A DNA stretch of 64,000 bases. Origin: Symsagittifera roscoffensis (lineage: Eukaryota > Xenacoelomorpha > Acoela > Convolutidae). The position numbers and the translations under genes were made by a program. Of the stretch, positions 45,701 to 54,360 are shown piece by piece. The DNA lies in contig NC_087069.1 of NCBI RefSeq assembly GCF_963678635.1, positions 43,042,688 to 43,106,687 of the forward strand, in the 5' to 3' direction. Below the pieces are notes generated by a model. It saw nothing but the letters and a program-made list of their open reading frames with translations. It made no database searches and was not told where the DNA came from. How positions within the stretch are numbered: position 1 is the first letter of the stretch; the number at the start of each line of letters is the position of its first letter.

Positions 45701-45855
45701 CCCTACGATCCCATTCATCATCTATGCTGCGAAGCAGTCATCATCGCAGCAGTGGGAGGGGATTCGCTTCCCGAGACAACGGGAGAAGACGATCGACCAG
45801 GCCGGGGCTGAATCTTGGCGCAATGCATCATCAAGGAGCGATGGTGAAGAATTGA
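33598..45855 (+). CDS. Opsin, six exons, 376 residues, complete
   Basis: Exons 33598-33791, 34077-34210, 38893-39114, 39454-39641, 42081-42298 and 45681-45855 total 1131 bp and join in frame across five GT-AG introns (phases 2,1,1,0,2). Class A landmarks in order: N56 (TM1), D83 (TM2), C111 (TM3), NRY at 135-137, W164 (TM4), C189 in loop 2, P215 (TM5), E250 and CWMP 267-270 (TM6), FAKVSAACNPFIY with K302 and N308-P309 (TM7). K302 sits six residues before the NPxxY Asn, as K296 does in bovine rhodopsin, so I call a retinal-binding photoreceptor GPCR. N8-F-T is a glycosylation site. The tail (320-376) is Ser/Arg-rich without a palmitoylation Cys. Positions equivalent to bovine E113 and E181 are S114 and T183. 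The opsin subclass cannot be told by eye. Confidence 0.93.
33792..34076 (+). other. Opsin intron 1
   Basis: 285 bp, GT-AG. Contains a G-rich tract around 33993-34028, including a run of 12 G. Confidence 0.85.
34077..34210 (+). CDS. Opsin exon 2: loop 1, TM2, start of TM3
   Basis: Acceptor TTTCCAG, donor GTACTA. Encodes the basic loop GRTHKSH, TM2 with LAYSD (D83) and the WSFFGKYG approach to the TM3 cysteine. The two open codons at its ends fit phases 2 and 1. Confidence 0.92.
34211..35149 (+). other. Opsin intron 2, 5' part
   Basis: AT-rich, no repeat signature and no additional exon recognised. The whole intron runs 34211-38892. Confidence 0.6.
35150..35805. repeat. GTCGA minisatellite in opsin intron 2 (inverted orientation)
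   Basis: Units such as ATGTTTCGACCGCGCTCG, TTTCGACCGTGCTCGACC and ATGTTTCAACCGTCTCGAC are the reverse complement of the 9850-10240 family. Units lie at 35150-35340 and, more cleanly, at 35630-35805, with about 290 bp of other sequence between. The pattern resumes at 37286-37330 beyond the inserted element. The 75-codon frame at 35628 is a translation of this repeat. Confidence 0.8.
35806..37285. mobile_element. 1480-bp DNA element with perfect 22-bp TIRs and palindromic subrepeats, inserted in opsin intron 2
   Basis: The left end (35806-35827, starting CATTACGAGGCC) and right end (37264-37285, ending GGCCTCGTAATG) are exact inverted repeats of 22 bp. Flanking DNA on both sides is GTCGA minisatellite. 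The canonical unit TTTCGACCGTGCTC is split as ...GACCGT and GTGCTC..., consistent with a 2-bp GT target duplication. Inside, palindromes of the form GCGGAWTCCGC or GTGGAATCCAC occur about 14 times in two clusters (35874-36230 and 36987-37255). There is no transposase frame, so it is non-autonomous. The superfamily is unknown. Confidence 0.8.
36330..36510. repeat. 33-38-bp minisatellite inside the TIR element
   Basis: About six units with TCGATCTCAATTCCTGTCAA followed by a short AAC-rich spacer. A smaller run of ACTGAATCTCAA units lies at about 36785-36825. The 132-codon frame at 36316-36714 largely reads this repeat and is not a gene. Confidence 0.75.
37286..38714 (+). other. Opsin intron 2, 3' part
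   Basis: Starts with a remnant of the GTCGA minisatellite (to about 37330), then unremarkable AT-rich intron. Confidence 0.5.
38715..38860. repeat. Dispersed repeat just upstream of opsin exon 3
   Basis: Partner of 23095-23240. It ends about 30 bp before the exon 3 acceptor, so the splice-site region borders repeat-derived DNA. Confidence 0.55.
38893..39114 (+). CDS. Opsin exon 3: TM3, loop 2, TM4
   Basis: Acceptor GTTTTAG, donor GTTATT. Begins with the disulphide C111 and contains NRY at 135-137 in place of E/DRY, then VYYPLDSM and TM4 with W164. It ends in YNGYTPT, the loop-2 stretch before the second cysteine. Confidence 0.93.
39115..39453 (+). other. Opsin intron 3
   Basis: 339 bp, GT-AG, nothing else recognised. 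Confidence 0.85.
39454..39641 (+). CDS. Opsin exon 4: loop ECL2, TM5, start of loop 3
   Basis: Acceptor TTGTTTAG, donor GTATGT. LPFCCVLGF supplies the disulphide partner (C188 or C189). TM5 follows with GPL (P215) and the exon ends in the basic loop ELRRSKNHRNK. Confidence 0.93.
39642..42080 (+). other. Opsin intron 4
   Basis: 2439 bp, GT-AG, AT-rich. The short frames on both strands (39450-40848) are shadows or chance. Confidence 0.85.
42081..42298 (+). CDS. Opsin exon 5: TM6 and TM7 with the retinal lysine
   Basis: Acceptor TTTTCCAG, donor GTTAGT. Contains E250 at position 6.30, CWMP, a short acidic loop (TDFEP) and FAKVSAACNPFIYG. The tripeptide that contacts the G protein in many opsins (NKQ in ciliary, HPK in rhabdomeric types) reads HVK here (316-318). 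Confidence 0.95.
42299..42719 (+). other. Opsin intron 5, 5' part
   Basis: Holds a run of 14 G at 42381-42394; otherwise plain AT-rich intron. The intron runs 42299-45680. Confidence 0.7.
42720..43985. repeat. Long degenerate ATTATG/ATTATT simple-sequence tract in opsin intron 5
   Basis: About 1.27 kb made almost wholly of ATT, ATG and related trinucleotides (TTATGATTATTATGAT and variants) with few C or G. Its trinucleotide nature leaves long open frames of Ile/Met/Asn on both strands (42955-44008), which are not genes. Confidence 0.85.
44480..45140. repeat. Scattered ATTATAATAGATTATAA repeats in opsin intron 5
   Basis: Near 44505, 44611, 45035 and 45085 the self-complementary string ATTATAAT with GATTATAA recurs, in an AT-rich background. 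This looks like an old degenerate satellite or slippage product. Confidence 0.45.
45681..45855 (+). CDS. Opsin exon 6: cytoplasmic tail and stop
   Basis: Acceptor AATTTCAG. Completes codon K319 and gives WSDYKKSLRSHSSSM, then runs of Ser, Arg and His (possible receptor-kinase sites), ending at TGA 45853-45855. The same DNA is open in another frame from an ATG at the acceptor, but that frame lacks receptor character. AATAAA sites lie at 46413 and 46433. Confidence 0.85.
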
Positions 45856-46007
45856 AAAACAGAAGACATAATTATTATTGATACATAGTGCGAGTCAATT
45901 TTATCAAAAACTTTCAAAAACTTTAAGCTTACGTCAATATGACAAAAAAAAATCTGCGTACGAAAACAAATCAGGGGCTGTTTTGCGCGAAGTTTTCTGC
46001 GCCCCTT

Positions 46008-46214
46008 TACTGCTGTGGGAGAGGGGGTTTCGAACTTCGAACATGCTTATTGCTGTTTTCTCAAACACAAAAAATAGACCGATTAAAGCGATCTGGAATT
46101 TTGAAATCTTTTCGCAGAGCTCGAAATTTCCATTTGTCTGAATCTAAAAAAAATGACAGACATTGATAAACTCTCCCCCCCCCCCCTATCAAAAGCGAAC
46201 GTCATAGATCCGCC
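46008..46214 (-). mobile_element. Copy of the GGATYTAGG-ended TIR repeat family just 3' of the opsin stop
   Basis: GTGGGAGAGGGGGTTTCGAA at the left is like the right-end interior of the family, and CATAGATCCGCCC at the right is its left end inverted. A C run lies at 46175-46186. It would fall in the opsin 3' UTR if the AATAAA at 46413 or 46433 is used. Confidence 0.4.
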
Positions 46215-47324
46215 CATCATTTGAACCATAGTAAATTAGCTTTATATTGTACATTGGTTTTTTTATTAGTCGTTCAAGTAAAATTGCTAAAGTAATTGAT
46301 GTGAAAACTTACTGTTTGATTTACAAAAAAAATGAATTAGTTGTAATCAATTTTTTTTGCGTTCACATTTGGAAAAGTTTTAGGAAATGAAAAAAGTTTA
46401 TCCCTTTATTCTAATAAATTTTTCTCATTGCAAATAAAAAAATCTAAGTGCAGTTTAATAAACGTTTTCAAAGTGTATTGGAAATAATAGTTTTCGAAAG
46501 CTTAAACATTACACGTTTCGTTCAGGGCGCTAAAAATGTTAACGTATAGAAAACTGACGATCATTTTGGCAGATTTTTATTGGCAGATTTAGGGAAAACG
46601 TCCTGATAGATGGGGGGGGGGGGGAATTAGTTTCCAAATAATAAAGACTCATCAGGCATTAAGTTCTAAAAATGATACACGTCAAATAAAGATGAAAAAG
46701 GCAAACGAAAAAATTTCATTGTTGTTTTTAAAAACTACAGAAAAAGAGTCGATAAGTCAACATAACTTTGAACGTTTTCTGGAAAAAAATCAAAACATGC
46801 ACCCTCGCTTGAACCCTAGATCTGCATCGGCGTTAATTATCAACGAGAGAAAACCTTGTGTCCAATTTTATTTGTCTTCAAATTGTGAATTACCCCATTT
46901 ATCTATAATGAAATCTCAAAGCGTTCTTCAGCGGCTGTGCAATAAACAATAAAGCTTTATTTTGACCAATTCTAATTTGTTTCTGAAATTTTTGCCTAAA
47001 ATTCCTAACTAATTTCCCCTGGAGCTTAATTTATGTTCCTTGTTTTGAAAAAAAAATTGCATTTGTTTTATTTAAAAAAAAGATTATTTTGTCTCAAAGT
47101 GATACTAGGAAAAGCCCGTATTGATATAGCATCGAACATCAGAATTGCTTCAGCTTTGAGACAGCAAAAAATTGCAGAACTCTGACATAAACAAAGCTAA
47201 ACGAATCTGAGCCATACTGTTATTAGAACCAAACACAATTAAAATTAACTCTGTCCAATACACGAAAAGTGTTTGCAATACAATTCCATATAAGAAAAAA
47301 GCTTTTCAGTTAAGTTAGGACCAT
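46215..47324. other. Intergenic sequence downstream of the opsin
   Basis: Run of 14 G or so near 46611-46624. An 86-codon + frame (46692-46952) ends at a hairpin-forming AATAAAGCTTTATT, but it has no motif or homologous look; not called. Confidence 0.35.
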
Positions 47325-47747
47325 TTGTCCACGAGGGAAAGGACCAACATACGAACTGCACAGATCTTCACCACAAACCGTGGTTGTGCCCCTGTTTACG
47401 AACTACATCCAAATTATTTTGGTCCTTTTTCTGGGCTAGGTAATGTTGCTTCACTTATCAAGCAACGAGCACGGATCATGGTGGGCCTCGGACATTCGAC
47501 CTTTCGATTGAGGGGCGGATATATAACCACTTCATCACCGCTACGAAAAGGAGAACATGAAAAACATAAATACCTAACAATTTCCCTAAATGAAAGATGT
47601 AAAATGAGCAATATTTTTTTATTTGGCAGCGAAAAATCAGAAAACAATTTTTCTCTTGTCATTCGCAATATTATTTTTATGTTCAATTATTCAGTTTTAG
47701 AAAGTTTGCATGGCACTGATATATCGTTTAAACTCAATCAAACATAA
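47325..47747 (+). other. 140-codon open frame over a locally GC-richer island, function unknown
   Basis: The frame MSTRERTNIRTAQIFTTNRG... is the longest in the window outside recognised elements, and the minus strand is also open for 90 codons across 47414-47686. The first ~240 bp are richer in G and C than their surroundings, with an inverted AAAGGACC/GGTCCTTT pair at about 47338 and 47420. No splice sites, domains or membrane segments support a host gene. It could be a degenerate short repeat. Confidence 0.25.
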
Positions 47748-49675
47748 TGAAGTTTGCAAGCAAAATTTTTTGAGATTGCTTATAACTTAACCAAGGCTGA
47801 AGTTTTCACAAGAAAAAGTTTAAAACGACAACAAAATTGTCGTGCAAACATAAATTTAAAACTCAAATTATCGCAAAAAAAAAACAAGAAACAATTTTCA
47901 TTTACTATTTTTCGATTAAGTTGTTTCGAAACCGTTAGCTCATATTTGTTGTTTTGACTAATAGATCTGCAAAAAATAAACTCAAAAAAATCTACAATTG
48001 CAGATTATCTATGAGCAATTTTCCACTGGTTTTTCTTATTTTACAAATTTTATGGTTTTTGTGTTTTCAGACAAAACACAAATATAAAAAAGAAACCCCA
48101 AAAAGTATTTATGTTAGTTTAAGGAAAACAAGGATAGTCATACATTTTTAATGATTGGAACTTAATAATAAGAGATATCATATTGTAACTATTGAATAAG
48201 AGCTAAAAAGATCTAATACGAACTTATTTTTAATGATTTTTTTAATCAGCGCTGAAAATCATCTTTTTTAAAACCAGAAGGAAACTCATTCGGAAACTGT
48301 CTAATAGTGATGGAAAAAAAATTTGGAATATTACAAAATGTTGATACTGTAAGAAAACTGTTGCTTGAAGCCATATTTGAAAACTTAACTTTCTCTGAAA
48401 CATGGTTTAAAAATCACCAATTTTTCTAAGCTTCATTTCTGGAAGTTTCAGAATTCGCTCTTCCTTTCCGCGGCTGCAAATTTCAATGATTTGGTTTCAA
48501 TAGTATCAAATTTTCAAGCAAACTAGAAGAAAAAATCAAAAATTAAAAAATAAAATTTTTTTCACAGAAAGTTCTCTAATTGGAAAAAAAGAAATGAGCG
48601 CCAAAATTTAGCAAAAAAAAAAACGGCATTCTAAGGCTGGGTTCTTTTTTCAAAAACAAATGTACTTGTTTGGCAAAAGGGCGTTAAAAAGCACTGATTG
48701 GCTTAATTTGAAAACAGTAGAACGGTACTAAACCAGTAAATTCCTCTTTAAAAGCGAACGCTACTGATTTACGATGAAAATTTGTTTGTCACAAATTGAC
48801 GGACAAAAATTTTTATGGCATCTTGGTTATAAAATTATCAGCACTAGAAAAGAAGAAAATCTGGTACTAAAGAATATATAGAGTAAAGATCTGATGAAGT
48901 GCTGCTACTTGAAATATTCTGACCGAGGTATTTTCAGTATGAAAAGATTTTTAGCAAATATTTTCCGATAGAAAAGAAAATTAATGAAAATATAGATTAT
49001 TTAAAGGCAGCGGTTGCTCTTTGTTTCGACCTTTCACCTAACTTATTTCAATATGTTCTAATACACTTACTTTCTACCACGACTTGTGTTTTTTTTCCAA
49101 CAATTATTGTCGTAGCTTAACAAGTTGCTTCTTTCTTTCCTAACAACGCATCAAAATTTTGATACAAAAAGAGATTTTTAATTAGTTTATGGTTCTTAAC
49201 TTTTTTTCAGGTTTTAATTGAATGCTTCCTCTTACATGCTTTAGTTGCTGCAAAAACGATACTTTCTTTTGCCAATAGCTTAAAGATACCTATAATCCCT
49301 TGACAAGGGACTACTGCATGATTTTTTGTTTGCTCATTTCTCTTTTTACCACTCAAGTTTTTGTTCCAAGAAACCAAAAATGGCTACGATTTGATTTTTT
49401 AAGAAAAAAACTGAAAATGTTATTAAAAGCTTAGAACCAATTTGCCATTGTTTTGCTTTTACTTTCTTTTTTGATGAAAAATTGCCTGTTTTGGTTTTTC
49501 TCTACCTGATGTCAAAAAGATTTTACCAGATTTTGATCTCATTTTGACTTTTTAGCGGAGTAAATATTGAAAGGATTAGTAGAGCTGAAACAGGAATAAT
49601 CGATCAGTCAATTGAGATTAGTTTCTCAGAGGTGCAACCACAACCATTTACGAATTTCCTGTTAGATTTATTTCA
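47748..49675. other. AT-rich intergenic sequence, nothing recognised
   Basis: Short Lys/Asn/Phe-rich frames only. Confidence 0.45.
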
Positions 49676-50063
49676 ACATACAGAGGCGGATCTAGGACTT
49701 TCTCGAGGATGGTGGATTTTCCAAAAAAAATCAAAATTTTTTAAAATTTTTTTTAAGTTGACCACCTTGATTATTTCAGCTCCCTCGAATCATTATAAAG
49801 ACTCTCTTTTTACCAAGTTTTTGACGCCACAGGCAAATATTGGGAAAATTTGATCAAAAAATGGCGTTTTTCGGCGCGTTCTTCCTCAAAAATAGTATAT
49901 ATTTTCTCCGAAGGCGTCTTCAGAAAAATACGGTGTCGGTCAGCCAATAAATGGGTATCTCAAAAGAGTACAAAAAGGGGCCCTTTGGTTCGGCAGGGGG
50001 TCGAAATCCTGAGGAAAAGGGCGTCCACCCTCCACCACTCCCCCTAAATCCAGTACTGTATGT
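49676..50063 (+). mobile_element. Fullest copy of the ACATACAG...GGATYTAGG TIR element (388 bp)
   Basis: The left end ACATACAGAGGCGGATCTAG and the complement of the right end, ACATACAGTACTGGATTTAG, match at about 17 of 21 positions. The interior holds TTTTTCGGCGCGTTCTTCCT and GGGCGTCCACCCTCC. Non-autonomous. It ends about 20 bp before the first gag-like codons of the LTR element, so it sits at or inside that element's left side. Other copies are at 7526, 24480, 24885 and 46008. Confidence 0.65.
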
Positions 50064-50079
50064 ATATTTTGACTATATG

Positions 50080-50515
50080 GGAGTTAGAAATCAAGAAAAA
50101 CGACTCGGTTGGGAAAACCACGTGTCCAAAGCACGAGAAAAAGGAGATTTACATAATTCTTTCCGGTGGGATGAGGCAGATGCAAAATTTCGAAGTTATA
50201 TTTTTCTATGTCTTGGTGCTGAAGGGCAACGACAGGTTGAACAAAAGAGACCAGGCCTTGACTTTTATACTGTGACCACAAGAGACTTAATAATAACTTT
50301 AGAAGATATTTTCGTCACAATTAGAATCGTAGTTTTTGAGAGGTACAGTTTTGTTGGTAGAAAGCAGAAGAAAATTGAAAATCTTGAGCAACTCCACGCG
50401 GATCTGGTCGAATTAGCTTCGAGGTCCGATTGTGGAGATCGAGAAGACGAGTGGGTGAGAGACACGCTCACCGCACATATTCATAACGAGAAACTTGCAT
50501 AAGAACTACTAGCCC
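50080..50515 (+). pseudogene. gag-like region of the LTR element
   Basis: Encodes a segment with RLGWENHVSKAREKGDLH, LCLGAEGQRQVEQ and then ENLEQLHADLVELASRSDCG, a pattern found in gag proteins of gypsy-like elements of invertebrates (helical capsid-like domain ending in a heptad-like stretch). Fossil. Confidence 0.65.
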
Positions 50516-50689
50516 AGATGCCAAGCCCCCAAGTTGCATATGATTATGCAATACGCCGGGAAAAAGGTATTGAGCATAGTCGCACAATGAAAAAAAATGC
50601 ATTCGGAAATCAAACAACAAAGACAAAAGAGGAACCAGTACACTATATCGACACACGTGGCCGTAGTAATTATGCTAAAAACCAAGGTT

Positions 50690-50900
50690 CATAGAGAGGT
50701 CGGGGCGGATTCCTCGGTCGACCATATCCACGTGGAACACAAAATACAAGAAGACAACAACAATGGAACGCAAACTTCAATACTCAGAAACAATGATACA
50801 AATGCGGCAATCAATTCGGACAGAATCACTAACAATCGTGCCCAGCAAAGGACAAAAATTATTCAAAATGTACCAAACGACCAGGAAACGTTAATTAAAT
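50690..50900 (+). pseudogene. Nucleocapsid (zinc-knuckle-like) region of the LTR element
   Basis: Lies between gag and protease and shows a Cys/His-spaced pattern of the CCHC type together with Arg/Gly/Gln-rich neighbouring sequence. Fossil; weak by itself, supported by position. Confidence 0.45.
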
Positions 50901-51099
50901 GGGGACCGCATCAATGAGGAACAACAGGAGGAAATCGAAACTGAGGGTCAGGAAACGGATAACGATCCAGTGGCATTCGCAACATTTACATCCAGAGTTG
51001 ATACGACTACCAAAATGATAAGTTCTCAGTAATGGCAATTTCGGAAGCATTCGAAAAAAAAACATGGCCAATTTATCAGAAGATGATCTTAACGGACAT

Positions 51100-51460
51100 A
51101 TACTAAAGCTAAAAACGAAAACAGAAGAATTGTTCGCTATCACTGATTCCGGAAGTCCAATGTCGTAAAAACAGCTCGGCGTCTACAAGATAATGACAAG
51201 TCAGCATTGTTTAAGCGTATCCACCCGGAAGACGTCGCTCGAAAACTTGTATGTTACAATGGTGAAAAAATAATTCCAAAAGGAAGGTTGATTCTAACAA
51301 TTGAATCAGGAGGCTGGAAGATACAAGCCGCGCCATTTATCTTTGTTGATGACCAAAAAGCAAACATAATAGGTACAAAAATACTACCACAAATTGGAAT
51401 GAAATTAATACAAAAAAGAGGAAAAACGAGTGGAAGTGCTAAGTATACATGAACCGGAAG
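51100..51460 (+). pseudogene. Aspartic protease-like region of the LTR element
   Basis: A FAITDSGSP motif (the D-S/T-G of retropepsins) is followed by a beta-rich stretch with IIPKGRLILTIE and ANIIGTKILPQIG, the expected end of the protease domain. Fossil. Confidence 0.6.
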
Positions 51461-51559
51461 AATCAAACCCTGACCTTAAACAATGGTTAAAGGATACTTT
51501 TCGACAACTATGCGTTTGCATTGTAAATAAAAAACCACGTCATGCGAACGCAATTTAGC

Positions 51560-52245
51560 AAAGACGTAAATCCGATTCAACAAAAACGACGCCGCATCCC
51601 GGTGCATCTACCAGATCGAGTTGAAAAAGAATTCAACAAGATCATCGACCAAAAACACATAATCAAATTGGATAATTGTTGGGATCGACAATTCATCAGT
51701 CCAATTGTGATAACCGTAAAAAACAACCAAATGGTCAAATTGGCTTTAGATTCTGAGAAAAAAACGAGCTCATTCATAAGAACAAGTATCAAATGCCAAA
51801 TATTGATCTACTCTTAGACAATATCGCACAAATGGTAAAATCGAACAAATCACAGCAAACGCTATTCTCAAGGTTAGATTTGCAATACGCGTATTCACAA
51901 ATACCGTTGAATAAATCAACTCGAGAAGAATGTATCTTCAGTCTAATTGGCGGCAATGCCACCGGGACGTATCAATTTCAGACTAGGTTTTACGTCCTCA
52001 CAAGATTGCCAGCTGAATTTCAGAAGGCCATTGACTTGACATTTACCAATTGCTCGAATACTTACGCGTATCTGGATGACATATTGATAGTAGCGAAACG
52101 ATCAATTGAAACACATCGACAAAAACTACAAACAGTCGTGGAAAAATCAGAAGTGGAAAACCTCGCGATTTCGTTGGACAAATGTGAGTTTGCAAGTCAC
52201 ATGGCAAGTCGAATGGTTAGGGTAAACCAAAAACAGTGAAGAGGA
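51560..52245 (+). pseudogene. Reverse transcriptase region of the LTR element
   Basis: Contains IPVHLPDRVEKEF at the start of the domain, FSRLDLQYAYSQIPL (motif A region) and YAYLDDILIVAK (motif C, YLDD). These assign it to the Ty3/gypsy branch. Fossil. Confidence 0.85.
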
Positions 52246-52489
52246 ACTAAACTACTCATAAAAAACAGAGAAAAATTATCACCACCAAAAGTGTTTGAAT
52301 AACTAAAAAAACTTCAGGGGCTCCACGCATCATCTAACAAGGTACATCCCTAATTTAGCACAATCGACAGCTGCACTACGCTATTTGTTAAAAATACAGA
52401 AAAAAAAATAAACCAATTAATTGGAAACCGGAACACAATACATCGTTTAAAAACATTCTAAAGTTAGTTTCTGAATTAACACAAAACAA

Positions 52490-52880
52490 ACATTTTGATC
52501 ATTACTTGGACACACGAGAAGTATGCGATGCTTCTACATCAGGTTTAGGAGCTTCACAAGAACAACATTCACCGGAAGAGTAGGTGGCAATAGCGTATGC
52601 GTCACGCTTCTTAAATTGTCTTGAGGAAAAATATTCAGTTAATGAGTTAGAGTAACTCGAGGTAGTTTGGGTCATGGAACATACTATCTTTAAGGAAAAC
52701 ATTTCACCGTCATCACTGACCATCAGGCGTTGATCAGAGCTTTAAACGCAAGCGAAAGATAAAAAACCAACCAAAGCAGATTAACACCTTGGATCGACCG
52801 ACTAATCCCACTCCACTTCGATATCAAACATGTGGCGGGGAACAGAACGGAGTTAATAGTCTATATGTCCAGAAATCCAT
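52490..52880 (+). pseudogene. RNase H region of the LTR element
   Basis: A segment with DASTSGLGASQEQ, the first catalytic region of RNase H in gypsy elements, lies the expected distance after the reverse transcriptase. Fossil. Confidence 0.65.
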
Positions 52881-53889
52881 TTGGATTGCCAATACCCACA
52901 AGCGAGTACAACGAGGAATTTGTCTTAGCATCAATTAATGCATCGTAAGCAATCTCGAAATGATTGACAACGTCATTGTCATTAATCTAGCCAATCGGAA
53001 TATGGCTACGTGTCAGCCGATCAAATAGCGCGCAGAAATTAAAAGCCTAACAATTAGCCTTTTAAACTATCAATCAAAAGTCCAACACTCCTCAAATTCT
53101 GGAAGCTGTCATTTGCAAACAGTCAAACAAAATCAGTTCCGCTCAAAACATTCCAAAACTTAGTCACCACAAATTCAGCAAAACAATTCAGCGATCAAAC
53201 TAAAAATTTTTGCAATAACATCATTAATCGGAAAAGATGAATCAAAAATCAGATGTCAGAGGGTTCAAAGCGAATTCAAACCAGACGACATAAAAACTTT
53301 GGAGCCACGAGGCAGAAAAGAAGAAAAAACATCAAAGTGGCAGGGTTCTTTCGATAGAGAAGAGAGTTTGTCTGCCCTCGGTGGCATAAGAGACTAACAA
53401 CCTCCAAAAACAGAAGTCAACTGCTACCCATCTTTCATCAGAAAACGTCAAGGATGCGCGGGAATTGCTTTTCTCAAGGACGCCGCAATCGACAAAAACA
53501 TTCCGAAGATCGTATTCAGCGGAGACACGACACACAAACAACCATCAACAATACTCAAAGTGAAAACAACTCAAGCCATTCAAACTGAGGAAAACAGAGC
53601 AATCGCGAGCACTCAAAACAACAATACACAACAGGAGCCAAACGAACACTACGTAAGCCGGGTCAATCCAAACATTTGCAGCCAGGAAGAATGTGCCCCA
53701 AACGAAGAACCTCTCAGAATGATATTATACAACTCGAGTCAAATCATCATATGACCACTGAGTGGATCGCTGCCACAGTCAGTCAATCAACAATGACTGA
53801 AGCAGAGGAGGACACACGACTGTTCCGCCAAAAACTACAAAAGGTGCCACAAGAAAAAACAGGAACCTCAGACCACGCATAATTTTCCT

Positions 53890-54360
53890 CAAGAAACGGG
53901 ATTGGGAGGCTATTAAGTCATCATACGACCAGTTTTGTTACAAAATACGCAATCGCCTACACGTTCGGCAGGATTTTCTGCTAATCGATGAACGTATCTT
54001 CGTACCCATGCAGCTGCGTCAAACAATTCTGGACAGTCTGCATTTAACACATCCCGGGTCGGCCGCCACGTTGAACCTGTGTCAACATGTATGGTCTCCG
54101 CATATACATCGGTCGATTGTCCAAATGGACAAAGCTTCAAGCATTGTACAGAAGAAGTTTAAAAATCCCAAACCAATAATAGGAAAGAAAAATTCTTTCC
54201 AAATGAAACCGGTGGTAGAACATAATGAGGGGGTACAATTAAACGTTGCCGGGCCACCTTCCTGATGAATTGAATAAGGACGCATATATTTTAGTTGCAA
54301 TGGATATATGGTCAAAACTCCCCGCGGTAAAAGTAGTTAAAAAAACAACGGCGCCATAAA
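53890..54360 (+). pseudogene. Integrase region of the LTR element
   Basis: LDSLHLTHPGSAATLNLCQH with VWSPHIHRSIV is the H-H-C-C zinc-binding domain of gypsy integrases. Catalytic-core-like sequence (including a stretch like ILVAMDIWSKLPAV) follows. Fossil. Confidence 0.75.

Noticed and set aside
45681-45881. Alternative + frame starting MVGLQKVPTIPF at the opsin exon 6 acceptor
   Set aside because: The frame dictated by the phase-2 intron gives a typical Ser/Arg-rich receptor tail with a stop at 45855. The alternative is a shadow.
46692-46952. 86-codon frame ending at an AATAAA-containing hairpin
   Set aside because: The AATAAAGCTTTATT hairpin is suggestive, but the peptide shows no domain and no upstream signal.
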